Shown here: in pieces, positions 1 to 10,095 of the stretch
Layout: each line of letters starts with the position of its first letter
How positions within the stretch are numbered: the first letter of the stretch is position 1
From: Branchiostoma floridae
Lineage: Eukaryota > Chordata > Leptocardii > Amphioxiformes > Branchiostomatidae
NCBI RefSeq assembly: GCF_000003815.2
Contig: NC_049989.1
Coordinates: 1,257,705-1,321,704 of the forward strand
DNA length: 64,000 nt
Reading direction: 5' to 3'
Translations under genes and position numbers: made by a program
The notes under the pieces: generated by a model
Databases searched by the model: none
The model's input: the letters and a program-made list of their open reading frames with translations, nothing else
Told to the model about the DNA's origin: nothing

Positions 1-770
1 GGGTAAGTTAATGTATGAAATAAAGTTGATGAATGGCAAAAATTGATTGTCATTACACAAATACATGTTTGGACTCAATATTTCTTGTTCTTAAGTCTAT
101 TAAGTTATTATTGTAAAGGTTACTATCTAATGGTTTCTGTTGTTTGATGATTGGTTAATATATTTTCTAGTCAGTTTTCATTTTGTATTATTCGGTACTA
201 TTTAACATTTTTGTTACAATCTGTCATCCTGTGTATGTCATTGCCATACACTACTCGCTATATGCCAGCAATGAGTGGATGGGTTACTATATTTAAAATG
301 TAATGCACTTGTACACGATATTCTGATAAAAAGGGCACAGTTTTGAGTTGATTCATGTCTTTTTACCATTGTTGTTGGTAATGCTACTCCACGTTCACCC
401 ATGGCTATTCTTTGCTTAGGTTTGGGGAATATGGGGTTGACGAATTGAAGGGTTATTTCACTGCAGTGAAGCCGTATCTACAGAGCCTTGTCTTGAGAGT
501 TATATTTTGAAAGAAATGTCTTAAAGCAATACATTTTATAACTTTGTAAGAACAACCCAAATACAGAATCTTTTATGCAAAAGGAATTGAGCACATTGCA
601 TCTTTCACTTAGTTTGATTTCAGATCCCAGACAACAAGTGGCATAGACTCATTTTCTGGCGAGACGATAAGGGAAAGTCCACTAGATGTAAATGCGCTCA
701 ATATTATAGAGACTGCTGTATGCACTTTAACTTATCTGCATTCCTTGTAGTGTAATCAGACAGATACAGC

Positions 771-1215
771 GAAGGGTACAGAGACCAAGGGTCACATGGA
801 GCGATTCACGCTGATCTAAAGGAAAAGGCGAAGGATGAGGTCTTCGAGCCAGCCTCCAACTTGGTGGATGATGCTCTGCTTCAGGCTTGAAACCATCCAG
901 GGCTGCCTAGCCAAGCAGCACTGCTCCGTCACGTCAACAGAGCCAAGGCGAAGGTGAGACCAGAGGAGCCATGGGCACAGGACCTGATGACTTTCAAACT
1001 TGACGAGCAGTATATACCAGATGACTTTGATTTCCGGTGGAGAGGCCCCGGCGAAGAAGAAGCAACTTCATATTTGCAACACAGCAGAAGCTGGGGATCC
1101 TGGCCACTTCCAGTAGCTGGTATATCGACGGAACATTCAAGATTGTGCGAGCTTTCTTCAGATGCTGTACATGTCGGTGCACGCGTTCGTAAAGAGCGAC
1201 GGCAAGATCAAACAG
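771..1215 (+). pseudogene. FLYWCH/MULE transposase remnant, copy A
   Basis: This is the decayed homologue of 32681-33120 and of the FLYWCH exon at 25144-25710. In one frame it encodes a segment ending NLVDDALLQA, then the RPEEPWAQDLMTFKLDEQY region, and the out-of-frame equivalent of SSWYIDGTFKI. In MULE-type transposases the Asp in a W-x-x-D-G-T-F motif is the first catalytic acidic residue. Copy A has a TGA where copy C reads Gly (near 891) and a short insertion near 1075 that shifts the frame, so it is dead. The FLYWCH core is missing: sequence jumps from EGYR directly to the downstream helix. It ends at a plausible splice donor (AACAG|GTAGAA). The family name rests on motif recognition without a search. 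Confidence 0.5.
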
Positions 1216-2599
1216 GTAGAAATAAAATGTAATTATCGACCATTTATAATCACCATGGATATTAATGGAGTAAAGAAAAGTGTATTATAGCCGGTGAATA
1301 TTGTTGTTTGACCTGTCTCGCTGGCATGGTTCGAGAGAAAAGTGTGGAAGATTGCGGATCGCGGGATACGAAGACAAAGAGTTATCGGACCAGGTTGGGC
1401 AAAACCAAACATACACCATGGAATACACCAGTGAAGGATATCTATGCCTTTGAACAGATCACCGAAGACCACACAGACTCTAGCAAAACAAAGGTATGTA
1501 GCCTAAAATTCCGTACTACCCTAGACCGAGTTTATCTATGGATTGATGCTAGCAGAGCGCATTTCGATGAGTCGCTCGAAGCGGACAAGGGGTAAAAGTT
1601 CACCTGGAATTCACAATGTCCAGCTATCTGTTACTGACTCCGCTTCGTCAGGAGAGAGCACCAAATTCTCACCATCCTTTTCTAGCATACCGGCACAGTT
1701 CTAATCCGCGGCAAAAGGCTTATCTTGGTTTGCCAAGTCATGAAAGAAGTTATTAGTCTTGAAGATGGCGGACTTGTGAATGAAGAACCCGTGGCCGGGG
1801 AAGCTGAAACAAAAGCCAACAGCACGAAGACAACAGAGAATGCTTCGAAATCTGACGCGTCCGCCATGACAGTACCCGGCAGTGACCCAGAACAGACAGA
1901 CAATAGATCTGACCTTGGAGATAGACATTCAAGCAGAAAACACAAAATAATTCAAGTCCCCTTCTATCCACAAGGTGCTAGGAGGTTTTGAGAACATTCT
2001 TCTAACACCACTCACAAAAGTACGGGTCTATAGGCAAACGTAAGGAGAAAAGTCTACGAGAAATCCCGAAATGCAAACTAGACTAGTACAGAACAAGGAT
2101 CGAAGGGATAATGACCAGACGAATGGGCATTCTCAAAGGGCATAATCCATCTAATCCAATCAAATCAACATAGCATAAGGCCGAAAACAAAAATGCATTA
2201 TTTCTGTTATCTTACTTCAGAAGGTTAAGAAATAAAGATGGGTTTGGACTGACTGATGCCGAGTGAATGGAGAGGCTATAGTGTTACCTAAGACTGTTGT
2301 CTTGGTCGACAAAGGAAATGTCTCCTACACATCGAATAGACCTAAAAAAAGATGCCCTCCTACATTTTGCTAGACGGAAGTCTACTGACAAAAGTATATG
2401 CATGCATTGGAGGAGAGGAGAATGATATTTAATCTACGTTTCTTCAAATCCTGCATTTGTATTAGATAAGCATGCCATAGAAATCTACTACTGAAAATAA
2501 AAGTACTTTTGGAATAAGGCAATTCTTCACCCGTGCTGAAGGACATTTAAAAATTTTTAGATTATATTTCGTAAGAGAAATCTGTCTCTTGATAAACGC
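1216..2599 (+). other. Duplicated, mostly non-coding stretch of copy A
   Basis: It aligns over its length with 33121-34540 in copy C. It contains an open frame at 1725-1991 (88 codons) whose counterpart at 33648-33902 has 84 codons. Both start MVCQVMKEV and are rich in Glu, Thr and Ser. Just upstream both read KxxFTWNSQCP-like and HTGTVLI-like peptides in broken frames, so this was probably a coding exon of a transposon. No domain is recognised. A possible donor (AAAG|GTATGT) lies at about 1493. 2000-2440 shows nothing recognisable. Confidence 0.35.
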
Positions 2600-3560
2600 G
2601 GCTTCTATGAAGTTCTTTTTACTGCAGCACCTGTTGACGATGCCAGCATGGATGTCCTGCTTTCCCATGTTGGTCGAACGTTGTCAGATGAACCGTCGGT
2701 TATGCTTGATACGCTTATTTCTGGTGTTGACTTTTTTTAGGTGCTAAAGGGCTTGGTTAGTGCCCAGGGTCGGATGGTATACCGAAGGAATTCTACCTGG
2801 CCCTGTGGGATGTTTTGGAGAGGATTTGTGTGAGATCTTGTCAGAGGGTCTTGCGGGAGGGTTCTTTGAGCCCCACTCAAAACTTCTCTGTTATTACTTC
2901 ATTGCAGAAGACCGGGGATGAGTCTGACCCAAAGAATAAGCGTCCCATTTTACTTTAAAATGTGGACTATAAGATTTTGACCAAGGCTTTGACAAACCGT
3001 TTGATAGCTATTATGCCCACTCTTGTACATCCTGACCAAGACTGTTCTGTGCCTGGCAGGCCCATTTTGAATAATTTGACTCTCCTTCGGGACATTGTTA
3101 TTTATAGCAATGAGAAAGATCTCCGTTTGCCTTCCTGTCTTTGGATCACAAGAAGGCTTCTGAGTCAGTTTTTGTTATCTGCAGGCTGTTTTATCTAAGA
3201 TAGGTTTTGGTCCGATTTTCAGGGCGTACATTACCACCCTATATAGCGGAGCCGCCTTTTCCGTGATTGTCAACGGTCAGCTTTCTGACCAGTTTCATCC
3301 GTCCCGCGGGGTGCGGCAGGGATGTTCTCTGCCCCCCTTATTGTATGTTCTCTCCCTTTAACCTTTCTCTGAAATGGTCAGGAACAGTGTTAACATTCGT
3401 GGTCTTCGTCTCCCAGGTGGAGCGGAGTTATTTCATTATGCCGATGATAATACCGGTATTTTAGCGGAAGATGATTCCATCCGGCATTTTGTCAAGGATG
3501 TTTCTGTTTATGAAAAGGGTTCCGGAGCCTGTTTGAATAAGGGTAAAGACTAAAGGGTTG
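2600..3560 (+). pseudogene. Tx1/L1-type reverse transcriptase remnant, copy A
   Basis: Frames in this stretch spell the RT core of an APE-type LINE ORF2 of the L1/Tx1 sort. A PGSDGIPKEFYLAL-like segment is followed by VDYKILTKALTNRL, HPDQDCSVPGRP and the palm pieces GVRQGCSL and HYADDNTGIL. The YADD box (about 3435) is the catalytic Asp pair. The first catalytic Asp segment (LDxEKAFD in relatives) is destroyed: the text reads WITRRLLSQ. At least four frame breaks occur, so no enzyme can be made. It lies on the strand opposite to the gag at 4757-5341, so these are not the two ORFs of one simple element. Confidence 0.75.
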
Positions 3561-4189
3561 TTATTCAGGCACGTTTTTTTATGTCACACGGGCTACAGGT
3601 ACTCTTGTTGCCCCCCGTGACTGGCCTGTTGACGACGACACATTTGCAGGTTTTGGGAATGACCACATGCGCACACCTGTGATCATTTCCAGCCTATCCT
3701 GGCAAGGAACGGGTTTGACGAGGATGTATGCGTTGCGAAGGAATTGGGCTGGGGTCAACCAAAAGGACTGCTTGAATTGTGTAGCTGTGGGAAAACATTT
3801 TCCAAGACGAGGAGAGCGCAGTTCACCAACGTGTTGCAGACTTGCAGCTGCCTTTTTCCTTGCCATTGCTGCCGCGCCGTGAAGACCGATTGGAGGTCCA
3901 GTCTGGACGTTGCAATGTTGTCTAAGCTGATGTGCATTAGCATTGAGGAACCTTCAGTGCAAGAGTACCATGCAGCCCTAGCAGTACAGGCCCTGTAGGA
4001 TGCTGCACCGAATATGCGACAGCTACATGAACCCTGGGAGATCACTATAGACTTTTAAATACTGTAGACTTAGTAGATGTTGGGGTAGAAGTTTGTTTAG
4101 TTTCCTGACTACCCAGATTTGTTGTTAGTGCCTCACCCCAACTGTCACACTGAGAGAAATACATGTATTGTGTTTATACTGTAGTTTAT
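3561..4189 (+). other. Unassigned segment between RT and tandem repeat, copy A
   Basis: Frames are short and broken and no domain is recognised. The sequence is nearly identical in copy B (28758-29390). Copy C follows it only to 35806. A CTTTTAAATACTGTAGACTTAG tract precedes the tandem repeat. Confidence 0.3.
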
Positions 4190-4680
4190 TGTATTTGATG
4201 CCTATGGGGCCAATATTTTTCTGTAAACATTAATGCCTATTCAGTACAGCATTCCACCGGGTCTGTACTGCTTGGAAGTTACATGGTAGTGTTACACTGT
4301 ACTTTATGTTCTCAAATACCTATCACTATGTGGCTAGTGTTTTTCGGTAGAAAAAATGACTTGGATTGCATTTTCTTGAATGCCTATATAGCCACTTTTT
4401 TTAGTAAAAAAATGACATGATACAGTAAATTGTATTAAGAAAGGCTTTATTTTCGTTAATACCTATGTGTACAATGTTTTCCAGTAGAGAAAGGACGCAA
4501 TTCGGTAAATTGCATGATAAACACTTTAATTCCTATGCGGACAGTGAAACGGTACATGAATACTTCTGTCAAAAGAGTGTTATTATGGTTGGTTTAAACG
4601 GCCTATTTTACTACCCATGCTGGTATTTTCGTCCACACTGGTGGACTTTGTATGTGACCACTATGTGGGCATGATCATCC
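4190..4680. repeat. ~80-bp degenerate tandem repeat, copy A
   Basis: About five diverged units share a core like CCTATGTGGCCAGTGTTTTT, followed by GTAGAAAAAAGGAC and an AGTAAATTGTATT-like tract. The same unit forms the larger array at 39900-40830 and is copied at 29390-29870. It carries no coding signal. It sits where a + strand 3' UTR would lie. Confidence 0.7.
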
Positions 4681-4756
4681 TTCTAGCAAAAGTGAGGGTG
4701 TAGTTTCTAACAGCATTACCCTCCCCGTAACAGTTCCTGCACTGTGGGTTCTTAGT

Positions 4757-5341
4757 TCATTCCCTTGCCTGGCGCCCCAAGTTCCAAACTACTTTGCATT
4801 CGCAGTCAGCCATGAAATGTTCTTCACCAGCACACCTGTCGCACATTCCGGGCTGGTCCACATATCTAATCGTGACAAGGTCCTGGCCAATCCTGAATGT
4901 ATATGGGATATGGCCAATCAGTTGCATCTTATACTGCCTAGTGCCTGTTTTGACTGTAGGATAACCCAGGCTGGCCCAGGTGAGGAATCTGCTAGCCTTA
5001 ACCTCTCCGTAGGCTTGTAGCTTGCGGCGAACGAAATTGTCGTCTACCCAAGACGGTATACCAAGGGCGGTGATAATCACCGTGTCCGTTCCGTTGTTGT
5101 CTACATCGACAGAAAAGTCCGCGACCAAAGACGGGTAAACCCTCAAGAGGTCTTCCTTCGATTTGAAGGTGATCTCATATTTCCCTTTGCCCTTTCTGAT
5201 GATCCCCTCGATATCTTTGTTGAAATCTAAACTGTGTGAATTTAGCAGTTTTGTAACGTCATCAGACTCTGTTTCTGACGGCTCAAAAAACGTGATCTCC
5301 ACGCTCCTCTGTACAGCGAACTTAGAGAGGACGGGAGGCAT
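4757..5341 (-). CDS. Tx1-type LINE ORF1 (gag-like), truncated, copy A
   Basis: The 194-codon frame starts MPPVLSKFAVQRSVEITFFE. Residues ~10-150 resemble the RRM-like body of Tx1/L1-type gag proteins that coat element RNA. Residues ~165-180 hold a CCHC zinc knuckle, C-D-R-C-A-G-E-E-H-F-M-A-D-C (CX2CX4HX4C). Related + strand fragments at 20690 and 23290 have three knuckles. Here a TGA stops translation after the first, and the next ~90 bp still encode a decayed knuckle-like CRNCYGEGNAVRNY. The protein is therefore shorter than its family. Copy B (29951-30535) has the same frame and length with few changes, and copy D (44935-45408) is more decayed. No ORF2 follows on this strand, so the element is incomplete. 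Confidence 0.7.
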   Translation of the reverse strand: MPPVLSKFAVQRSVEITFFEPSETESDDVTKLLNSHSLDFNKDIEGIIRKGKGKYEITFKSKEDLLRVYPSLVADFSVDVDNNGTDTVIITALGIPSWVDDNFVRRKLQAYGEVKASRFLTWASLGYPTVKTGTRQYKMQLIGHIPYTFRIGQDLVTIRYVDQPGMCDRCAGEEHFMADCECKVVWNLGRQARE

Positions 5342-5736
5342 GATGTTTTATCACGTTTGTCTGAGATTTGTCCTACTACCGTGAGTTTAAAACACTTCTC
5401 AGGCAAGAAACACTGAAAACGGTATCCCCAGAAACCCCCAACACACTCCTACCAGGGCGAAATGAGATACCCCGTATGTAGGTCACTGTCTTGTGTGCCG
5501 AATTCCAAGAAACTCTAATAGGCGGACGATACCAACTTTGAAGTTTTGGGGATGAGGGTCGCTAACTACCCAAAAACACTAGATATACGGCCCTAAAACA
5601 CACGGGCAATACCAAAAAAATACCTCAACAAACCACCCTATATTCACCCGGGTATGTCAAGTCAGACCTGAGTTACGAAGGGGGTTAAACTTTGTTTTGA
5701 ACCGGAGATGTTGGGCTATACCAACCCTTCCGCCGT

Positions 5737-5982
5737 TTAGAACGGGGGTAGTAGACTGGAAAGTCCAAGAAACACGACAAATACGACTAGATAAGGCAAA
5801 CAAAGCAGATGGATCTCATAACACAAACCTGCTTTCCTACCATACGGAAAGGAATCCTTCTTCCTCGAAGTAGGGAAGAGAAAACCTCTGTAAAAGTACC
5901 AGCGTAACGCTGGATGCACGTTGGACGGGGCAAGAAGCCTGCCTGTACCGAGCCCGGCCAGTAGAGGGGTCCGGTGCCACAA
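5737..5982 (-). CDS. Small ORF in the gag leader, copy A (unproven)
   Basis: An 81-codon frame lies upstream of the gag on the same strand. It is also open in copies B (30922-31191, 89 codons), C (37658-37864, 68) and D (45835-46098, 87). Shared peptides are WYFYRGFLFPT, KDSFPYG and YEIHLLCLPY, followed by a hydrophobic FVVFLGLSSLLPP tail that could be a membrane segment. No known family is recognised. The copies are closely related, so an open frame may persist by chance. Confidence 0.3.
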   Translation of the reverse strand: MWHRTPLLAGLGTGRLLAPSNVHPALRWYFYRGFLFPTSRKKDSFPYGRKAGLCYEIHLLCLPYLVVFVVFLGLSSLLPPF

Positions 5983-6169
5983 AATCTCTACTAACTCAGT
6001 CGGAACTTAACATACAGAGACAGGAAACCCACCAAAATGATCCTGGGAAGCCCATCAAACCGACAAACTAAACTTCGAGCCTAGCTGTTCGCTCCAACCG
6101 CCCGAAAATGGCCGGGAAAGGGCTGCAGACAGAGAACACATACTCGAGTTGTGCTCTAGACGAGTTGGG

Positions 6170-6250
6170 ACGCCACGCATGCGCACATCAAGGAGGGTGT
6201 GCATGGGGGTGCCAGAACACATTATTTCGCCAAGGGGTTATATACACATG
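6170..6250 (-). promoter_or_regulatory. Candidate promoter of the gag leader, copy A
   Basis: On the minus strand a TATATAA lies at about 6238-6244. An NRF-1-like palindrome (GCATGCG core, ~6178) lies about 60 bp downstream of it. The GCATGCGC core recurs at the equivalent place in copies B (31363), C (38013) and D (46277). Copy C also has a TATATA match, B and D weaker ones. This is motif reading only. Confidence 0.3.
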
Positions 6251-6459
6251 GTTTTAAGAACATACCGAAGTAACATTAAAAAAATGTTGTGTTTGACAAT
6301 TACAAGGTACATGGGGATATAACAGTATAAGAGGCAGACGAAGCACAACAAAATGATCTTGAGGTAATCCATAACCTAACGTCAAACTCTTCTGCCTATT
6401 CATGCTTCAAGTAGAAACCTGACAGTGTGGACAATGGCCAATGCCATTCCATACTTAGT

Positions 6460-6974
6460 CATGCCCGTAGCCAGGATTTTGGTTTGGGGGTTTCTTTTAG
6501 TACTTGGGGGACCATCCAGCGCCGCAGGCGCGAGCTGCCTAGGCATGCTCCCCCGGCAAAAATTGAAATCTTGACCCTCTGAAACGCTATTTCCTGCATT
6601 TTGACTAGCAAAATTTGCTGGAAGACTCAGCCAAGTTTAACGGAATTTCTATGAAAGATACACAAGGCTTTCGACTCCCCAAACATATTTTCACCATGTC
6701 CGTCAGCGAATATGCGAGGCGTCGCAATGAAGGTCCGGGAAATTTTGAAACCAGACCCGCTGAAACGCTATTTCCTGCAATTTCTGGAACAAATTTTGCT
6801 GATACACTCGCTTAAATTGAATGAAATTTCTATCAGTGAAAAATGCCAGTCAGTCCGCCTATGAAAAAAAAAAATCTTGAACTGTAAAAAGGGGACATTT
6901 GAGCATGAAAAAGTGGACCTTTTGGCTCGTGTGGGGGGTTCTTCCGACACCCCCCCCCCCTGGCTACGGGCATG
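6460..6974. mobile_element. TIR element (MITE-like, superfamily unassigned)
   Basis: The ends are 16-bp perfect inverted repeats (left CATGCCCGTAGCCAGG at 6460-6475, right complement at 6959-6974). The interior has no transposase. It contains a duplicated ~80-bp block: CTGAAACGCTATTTCCTGCA occurs near 6579 and again near 6758. Poly-C/G tracts lie beside the right end. No clear target-site duplication is seen. The terminal motif is of the kind seen in hAT-like MITEs, but I cannot assign it. Confidence 0.65.
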
Positions 6975-7034
6975 CTTTGTAAGGAACATTTATGACGGCT
7001 AGGCTATGAAGCTCACAAACCGCTCCAAAGTAAA

Positions 7035-9132
7035 ATGTCTTTTTAGACTTAGATTGGACAAAAGAACCCATTAAAGCACTTGGTGTTTACTTTGGCCATA
7101 ACCCAAGTGTATGTGAACTCCTAAATTGGGAAAAGAAAATAGAGAAGCTGAAGAACACACTTAACTTGTGGAAAAGTAGAAAACTAACCCTATATGGTAA
7201 AGTAGTTGTCATTAAACAACTTGCATTGGCCCAACTAATTTACAACTTCATGAATATAGATACCCCAGAATGGGCAATAAGGAAGATAGAGAGGACAATA
7301 TGGAACTATCTTTGGGATAATAAACAGGATAAAATCTCTAGAAGCTGTATAATTGGAGACTACTGTGAAGGTGGAATAAAAATGGTTAGTTTTGCCGACA
7401 TACCAACAGAGTTCACACACCAACAATTCCTGAACATCCCTCTTGGCAAGAGCACAGGGTGGATGGAGTAAGTAGCAGGCTGATCCGCCATGCTGCTCCA
7501 GCAATTGCAGCACCACTGACGTACATATACAACCTATCACTCTCCACAGGAACAGTACCCACTGGCTGGAAGAAAGCCAAGGTCACACCGCTATACAAAG
7601 ATGGGGACAAAACTGACTGCAGTAACTACAGACCAATGTCAGTAATTCCATCTTTTATGAAAATATTGGAGAAAGCAATACATACACAAGTCTACAACTT
7701 CCTTACCGAGCATAAGATTCTGAATCCTTCACAGTCAGGTTTCAGACCAACAACAACAACAACATTAATCAATGTGACAGACACGATCCTAGATAACATG
7801 GACAAGGGGCTTTTGACAGGTGCTGTCTTTTTGGACCTGAAAAAGGCCTTTGACACGGTGTCTCATGAAATTCTTCTTGACAAACTACGGATAAATGGCA
7901 TACAAGACAACGCATTGCTGTGGTTTGAGTCATACCTGTCAAATAGGTGTCAGGTAACAGTTGTAGACGGCTCCATAAGTGATTGTCTTGGTATAGCTGA
8001 AGGCGTACCACAAGGGTCTATTCTCGGACCGCTATTGTTTATATTGTACATAAATGATATGCCAAACTACATAAGCCATGGTCAAATAGTACTCTATGCT
8101 GATGACACAGCACTGTTTTACGCATCAAAGTCTGTCGCTGATATAAACAGAGCGTTGAATGCTGATCTCTGCAATATTGAGAAGTGGTTGGATACAAACA
8201 GGCTAACTCTCAATGTCCGTAAATGCAAGTCTATGGTTAATGTTAGATGTCAGATTCAGGGTCTATTGGCTTCATGGGTCAGGAGACTTTGTAATGGACC
8301 TATGGCCCAGTGGAAATTGATTCCCAACTTTTACCTTAAATATTATGGTGATGATTATTTGATTTTTAGAATGAATTTCCTATCTAAAGATCATTGTCCA
8401 GAAATCCCAACATTACCCAACTTCTATAAAGCTGTTGTCCTTGCTTGGCATAAAGCAGGAGGGGGGATAACTAAACAACCTCAGACATTAGAAGAAATAC
8501 TGAATGAAGTAATTTGGGGTAATCATAATATCACTCTAAAGAGAAAAACTTTATTTTATAAAAATTGGATAAACGCAGGCCTGATTCAGATTAAAGATAT
8601 CTTTCCTGGTGGTAGTTTTATATTAGCAAGGACACTATTGGAAAAATTAAGCGATACCAAAAACTTTTTGGCTGAACACAATAACCTTCTTAATGCGATA
8701 CCAAAAGAATGGAAAACAAAATTAGCTCAGCACTCTAACCAGCTAAATAAATTAGAATCGCAACCAACACAAATTGGATTGCTTCAAGATAAATTTATAA
8801 CAGTAGAGAAGGCTATATCTAAAACTGTATACAACCATTTAAATAAGCAGATATTTACAGAGAGAAAGAGTATTGATAACTTAGGGGAGTTACTACATAT
8901 CATTGTATTGAATAAACAGCTAATATGGAAAGGGCTAACTGTACGTTATGTGGACATTAAAAATAACAAGCTAAGAGAATTCAACTTTAAACTGTTACAT
9001 CAAATACTGCCTTGTAAATATAAATTAAATAAATGGAAAATAAAAGATCAGACAGGTAAAGTATTCAGTCCAATTTGTGGGATATGTAATGTAGAGGAAA
9101 ACTTTTTGTTGCAAATGGGAATGTTTGAGTAA
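7035..9132 (+). pseudogene. L1/Tx1-type ORF2 C-terminal half, split by an insertion
   Basis: Two separated pieces belong to one ORF2. 7035-7388 encodes IKALGVYFGHNP, a WKSRKLTLYGKVVVIK segment and a FRxIxxxIWNYLWDN-like block, ending GGIKMV. 8233-9132 resumes at MVNVRCQIQGLLASWVRRL and runs through WKLIPNFYLKYY, LKRKTLFYKNWINAGL and FNFKLLHQILPCKYKL to a partial CGIC zinc-finger-like tail. These are the thumb and C-terminal segments that follow the RT in L1/Tx1 elements. The 844 bp between them is a CR1-type RT piece. The frame is open from 7459 to 9132, so a 557-codon chimera is readable. The tail breaks near 9110, where the Cys/His motif should finish. Confidence 0.75.
7389..8232 (+). mobile_element. 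CR1/L2-type RT fragment inserted in the L1/Tx1 ORF2
   Basis: It encodes NIPLGKSTG, then (after a 1-base frameshift near 7459) DGVSSRLIRHAAP, NYRPMSVIPSFMKILEKAI, the catalytic segment FLDLKKAFDTVSHE, GVPQGSILGPLLF and YADDTALF, stopping at LTLNVRKCKS. These are RT motifs of the CR1/L2 type, clearly different from the surrounding L1/Tx1 type. The 7-bp ATGGTTA occurs at 7382-7388 and 8233-8239 and looks like a target-site duplication. Removing the insert restores a continuous GGIKMVNVRCQ peptide. The fragment has neither a 5' end nor a 3' UTR or tail, which is odd for target-primed insertion. Confidence 0.75.
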
Positions 9133-9361
9133 TATTTCTGTAAATTTGTGATGTGTGGCAAATTGACCAGGGAAGGAAAACCCTGAACAGAAACCCAGGG
9201 ATGACACCCCTGCACAGTAGTCCTAGGGAAGAAACCCTAGCACAAAAAATCCAGGGGGGATAAAACACCCCTGTAAAAAAAGTCCTAGGGAGCAAACCAT
9301 AGCCAAAAAAAAAAACAGTGGGAATGGCCCCTGCAACAATGTGTAAATGTGTTACATTATA
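9133..9361. repeat. Short CCCTAG/CCAGGG-rich irregular repeat
   Basis: This non-coding stretch has several spaced copies of CCCAGGG, CCTAGGG and ACACCCCTG, roughly every 25-30 bp, with A-rich spacers. It follows the L1/Tx1 ORF2 remnant and may be its 3' UTR. Confidence 0.35.
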
Positions 9362-9363
9362 TA

Positions 9364-9941
9364 CGAGGGGCGTGCAATTAGTAATGGTACTGACCCATTT
9401 CCCATAGCAGGAGATTAATGAAACTTGGCACAGTTATTAGTCTTTCTCTTCATAGGAATCACCCAGAGTTATGCATTTCTCCCATCGTTTGATGCAGCTC
9501 TGGACACCGATTTTGTAGGACACCCCAGGTTGGTCCTCCAACTGATGCCTCATCAATGGCACAAGAGGGACGACCAGGTCTGGGAGCTGTTTCCACAGAC
9601 TTCCAGCCACGTTTGATTTCAGGATGCCAGCGTTTTACAAGGTCATATGATGGGGCATCATCACCATAAGTTTCATTTATTTCATCAAAAGTCTTCTTTG
9701 GTGTGCGTCCTTTCAAATACAAAAACCGGATCACTGCGCGACACTCAACTGGTTCCATTTCACACCTGGTCCATTTCGCACCTGACTAAGTTCAAACACC
9801 AGTAAATCAGAAACCACAATTAGTTCAGAGCTGTCTTTTGCAACATAACCCATAGAGATATGAATTATTACACATACAAAATTTCATTTAGATCAGACAA
9901 CTGGAAGTGGGTCAGGACCATTACTTATTGCACGCCCCTCG
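9364..9941. mobile_element. Mariner-derived short element with TA duplication
   Basis: A TA dinucleotide flanks each end (9362-9363 and 9942-9943). The 39-bp terminal inverted repeats (9364-9402 and 9903-9941) start CGAGGGGCGTGCAAT and differ at three positions. The 578-bp interior still holds a decayed N-terminal piece of mariner transposase on the minus strand. It is thus an internally deleted mariner that would need transposase from elsewhere. Confidence 0.85.
9459..9758 (-). pseudogene. Mariner transposase N-terminal fragment
   Basis: The 99-codon frame reads ECRAVIRFLYLKGRTPKKTF, ETYGDDAPSYDLVKRW and SVETAPRPGRPSCAIDEA. This is the paired helix-turn-helix DNA-binding region of SETMAR-like mariner transposases. 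Roughly residues 1-80 match the family pattern, then the frame drifts. The DDE/DDD catalytic domain (about 200 further residues) is absent. The fragment lies inside the 9364-9941 inverted repeats, which agrees with an internal deletion derivative. Confidence 0.8.
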
Positions 9942-10086
9942 TAGTACTGCAAATGTCTAGATGATGGAGTAAAGGTAGAGTTGTGTGTAAAATATGGTTA
10001 GGGAATGCTCGTGTAAATATTCTACAATATTTGTGTTTAGTTTTTAGTGATTATCTTTGAATGTTCTTTAATTTATAACATTCTCG

Positions 10087-10095
10087 GATGGCGGC
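10087..10095 (+). promoter_or_regulatory. YY1-like motif at the 5' end of LINE-1
   Basis: GATGGCGGC starts 8 bases into the element and matches the core AAnATGGCGGC of YY1 sites. Human L1 carries a YY1 site at a similar place that positions transcription start. The function here is inferred by analogy. Confidence 0.4.

Larger units (their letters stand above)
1..6330. repeat. Composite repeat, copy A
   Basis: This is the longest copy of a composite unit that recurs at 28162-31455, 31897-38110 and 44780-46390. In order it holds about 640 bp of non-coding DNA, FLYWCH/MULE-transposase debris, a Tx1-type reverse transcriptase remnant on +, an ~80-bp tandem repeat, and a Tx1-type gag ORF with its leader on -. 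The left edge is cut by the window. The right edge is placed where copies A to D stop aligning, near the shared sequence CATACCGA. Copy A carries a 9-bp stretch (around 3054) that B and C both lack. The unit may be one old DNA transposon with nested LINE pieces, or a segmental duplication; the sequence alone does not decide. Confidence 0.75.

Noticed and set aside
3579-4045. Frames on both strands between the RT remnant and tandem repeat of copy A
   Set aside because: Copies B and C shift or break the same frames, so coding is unlikely.
9025-9295. Minus-strand frames with repeated GVF/FLPW-like peptides
   Set aside because: They come from the CCCTAG/CCAGGG repeat and show no domain.
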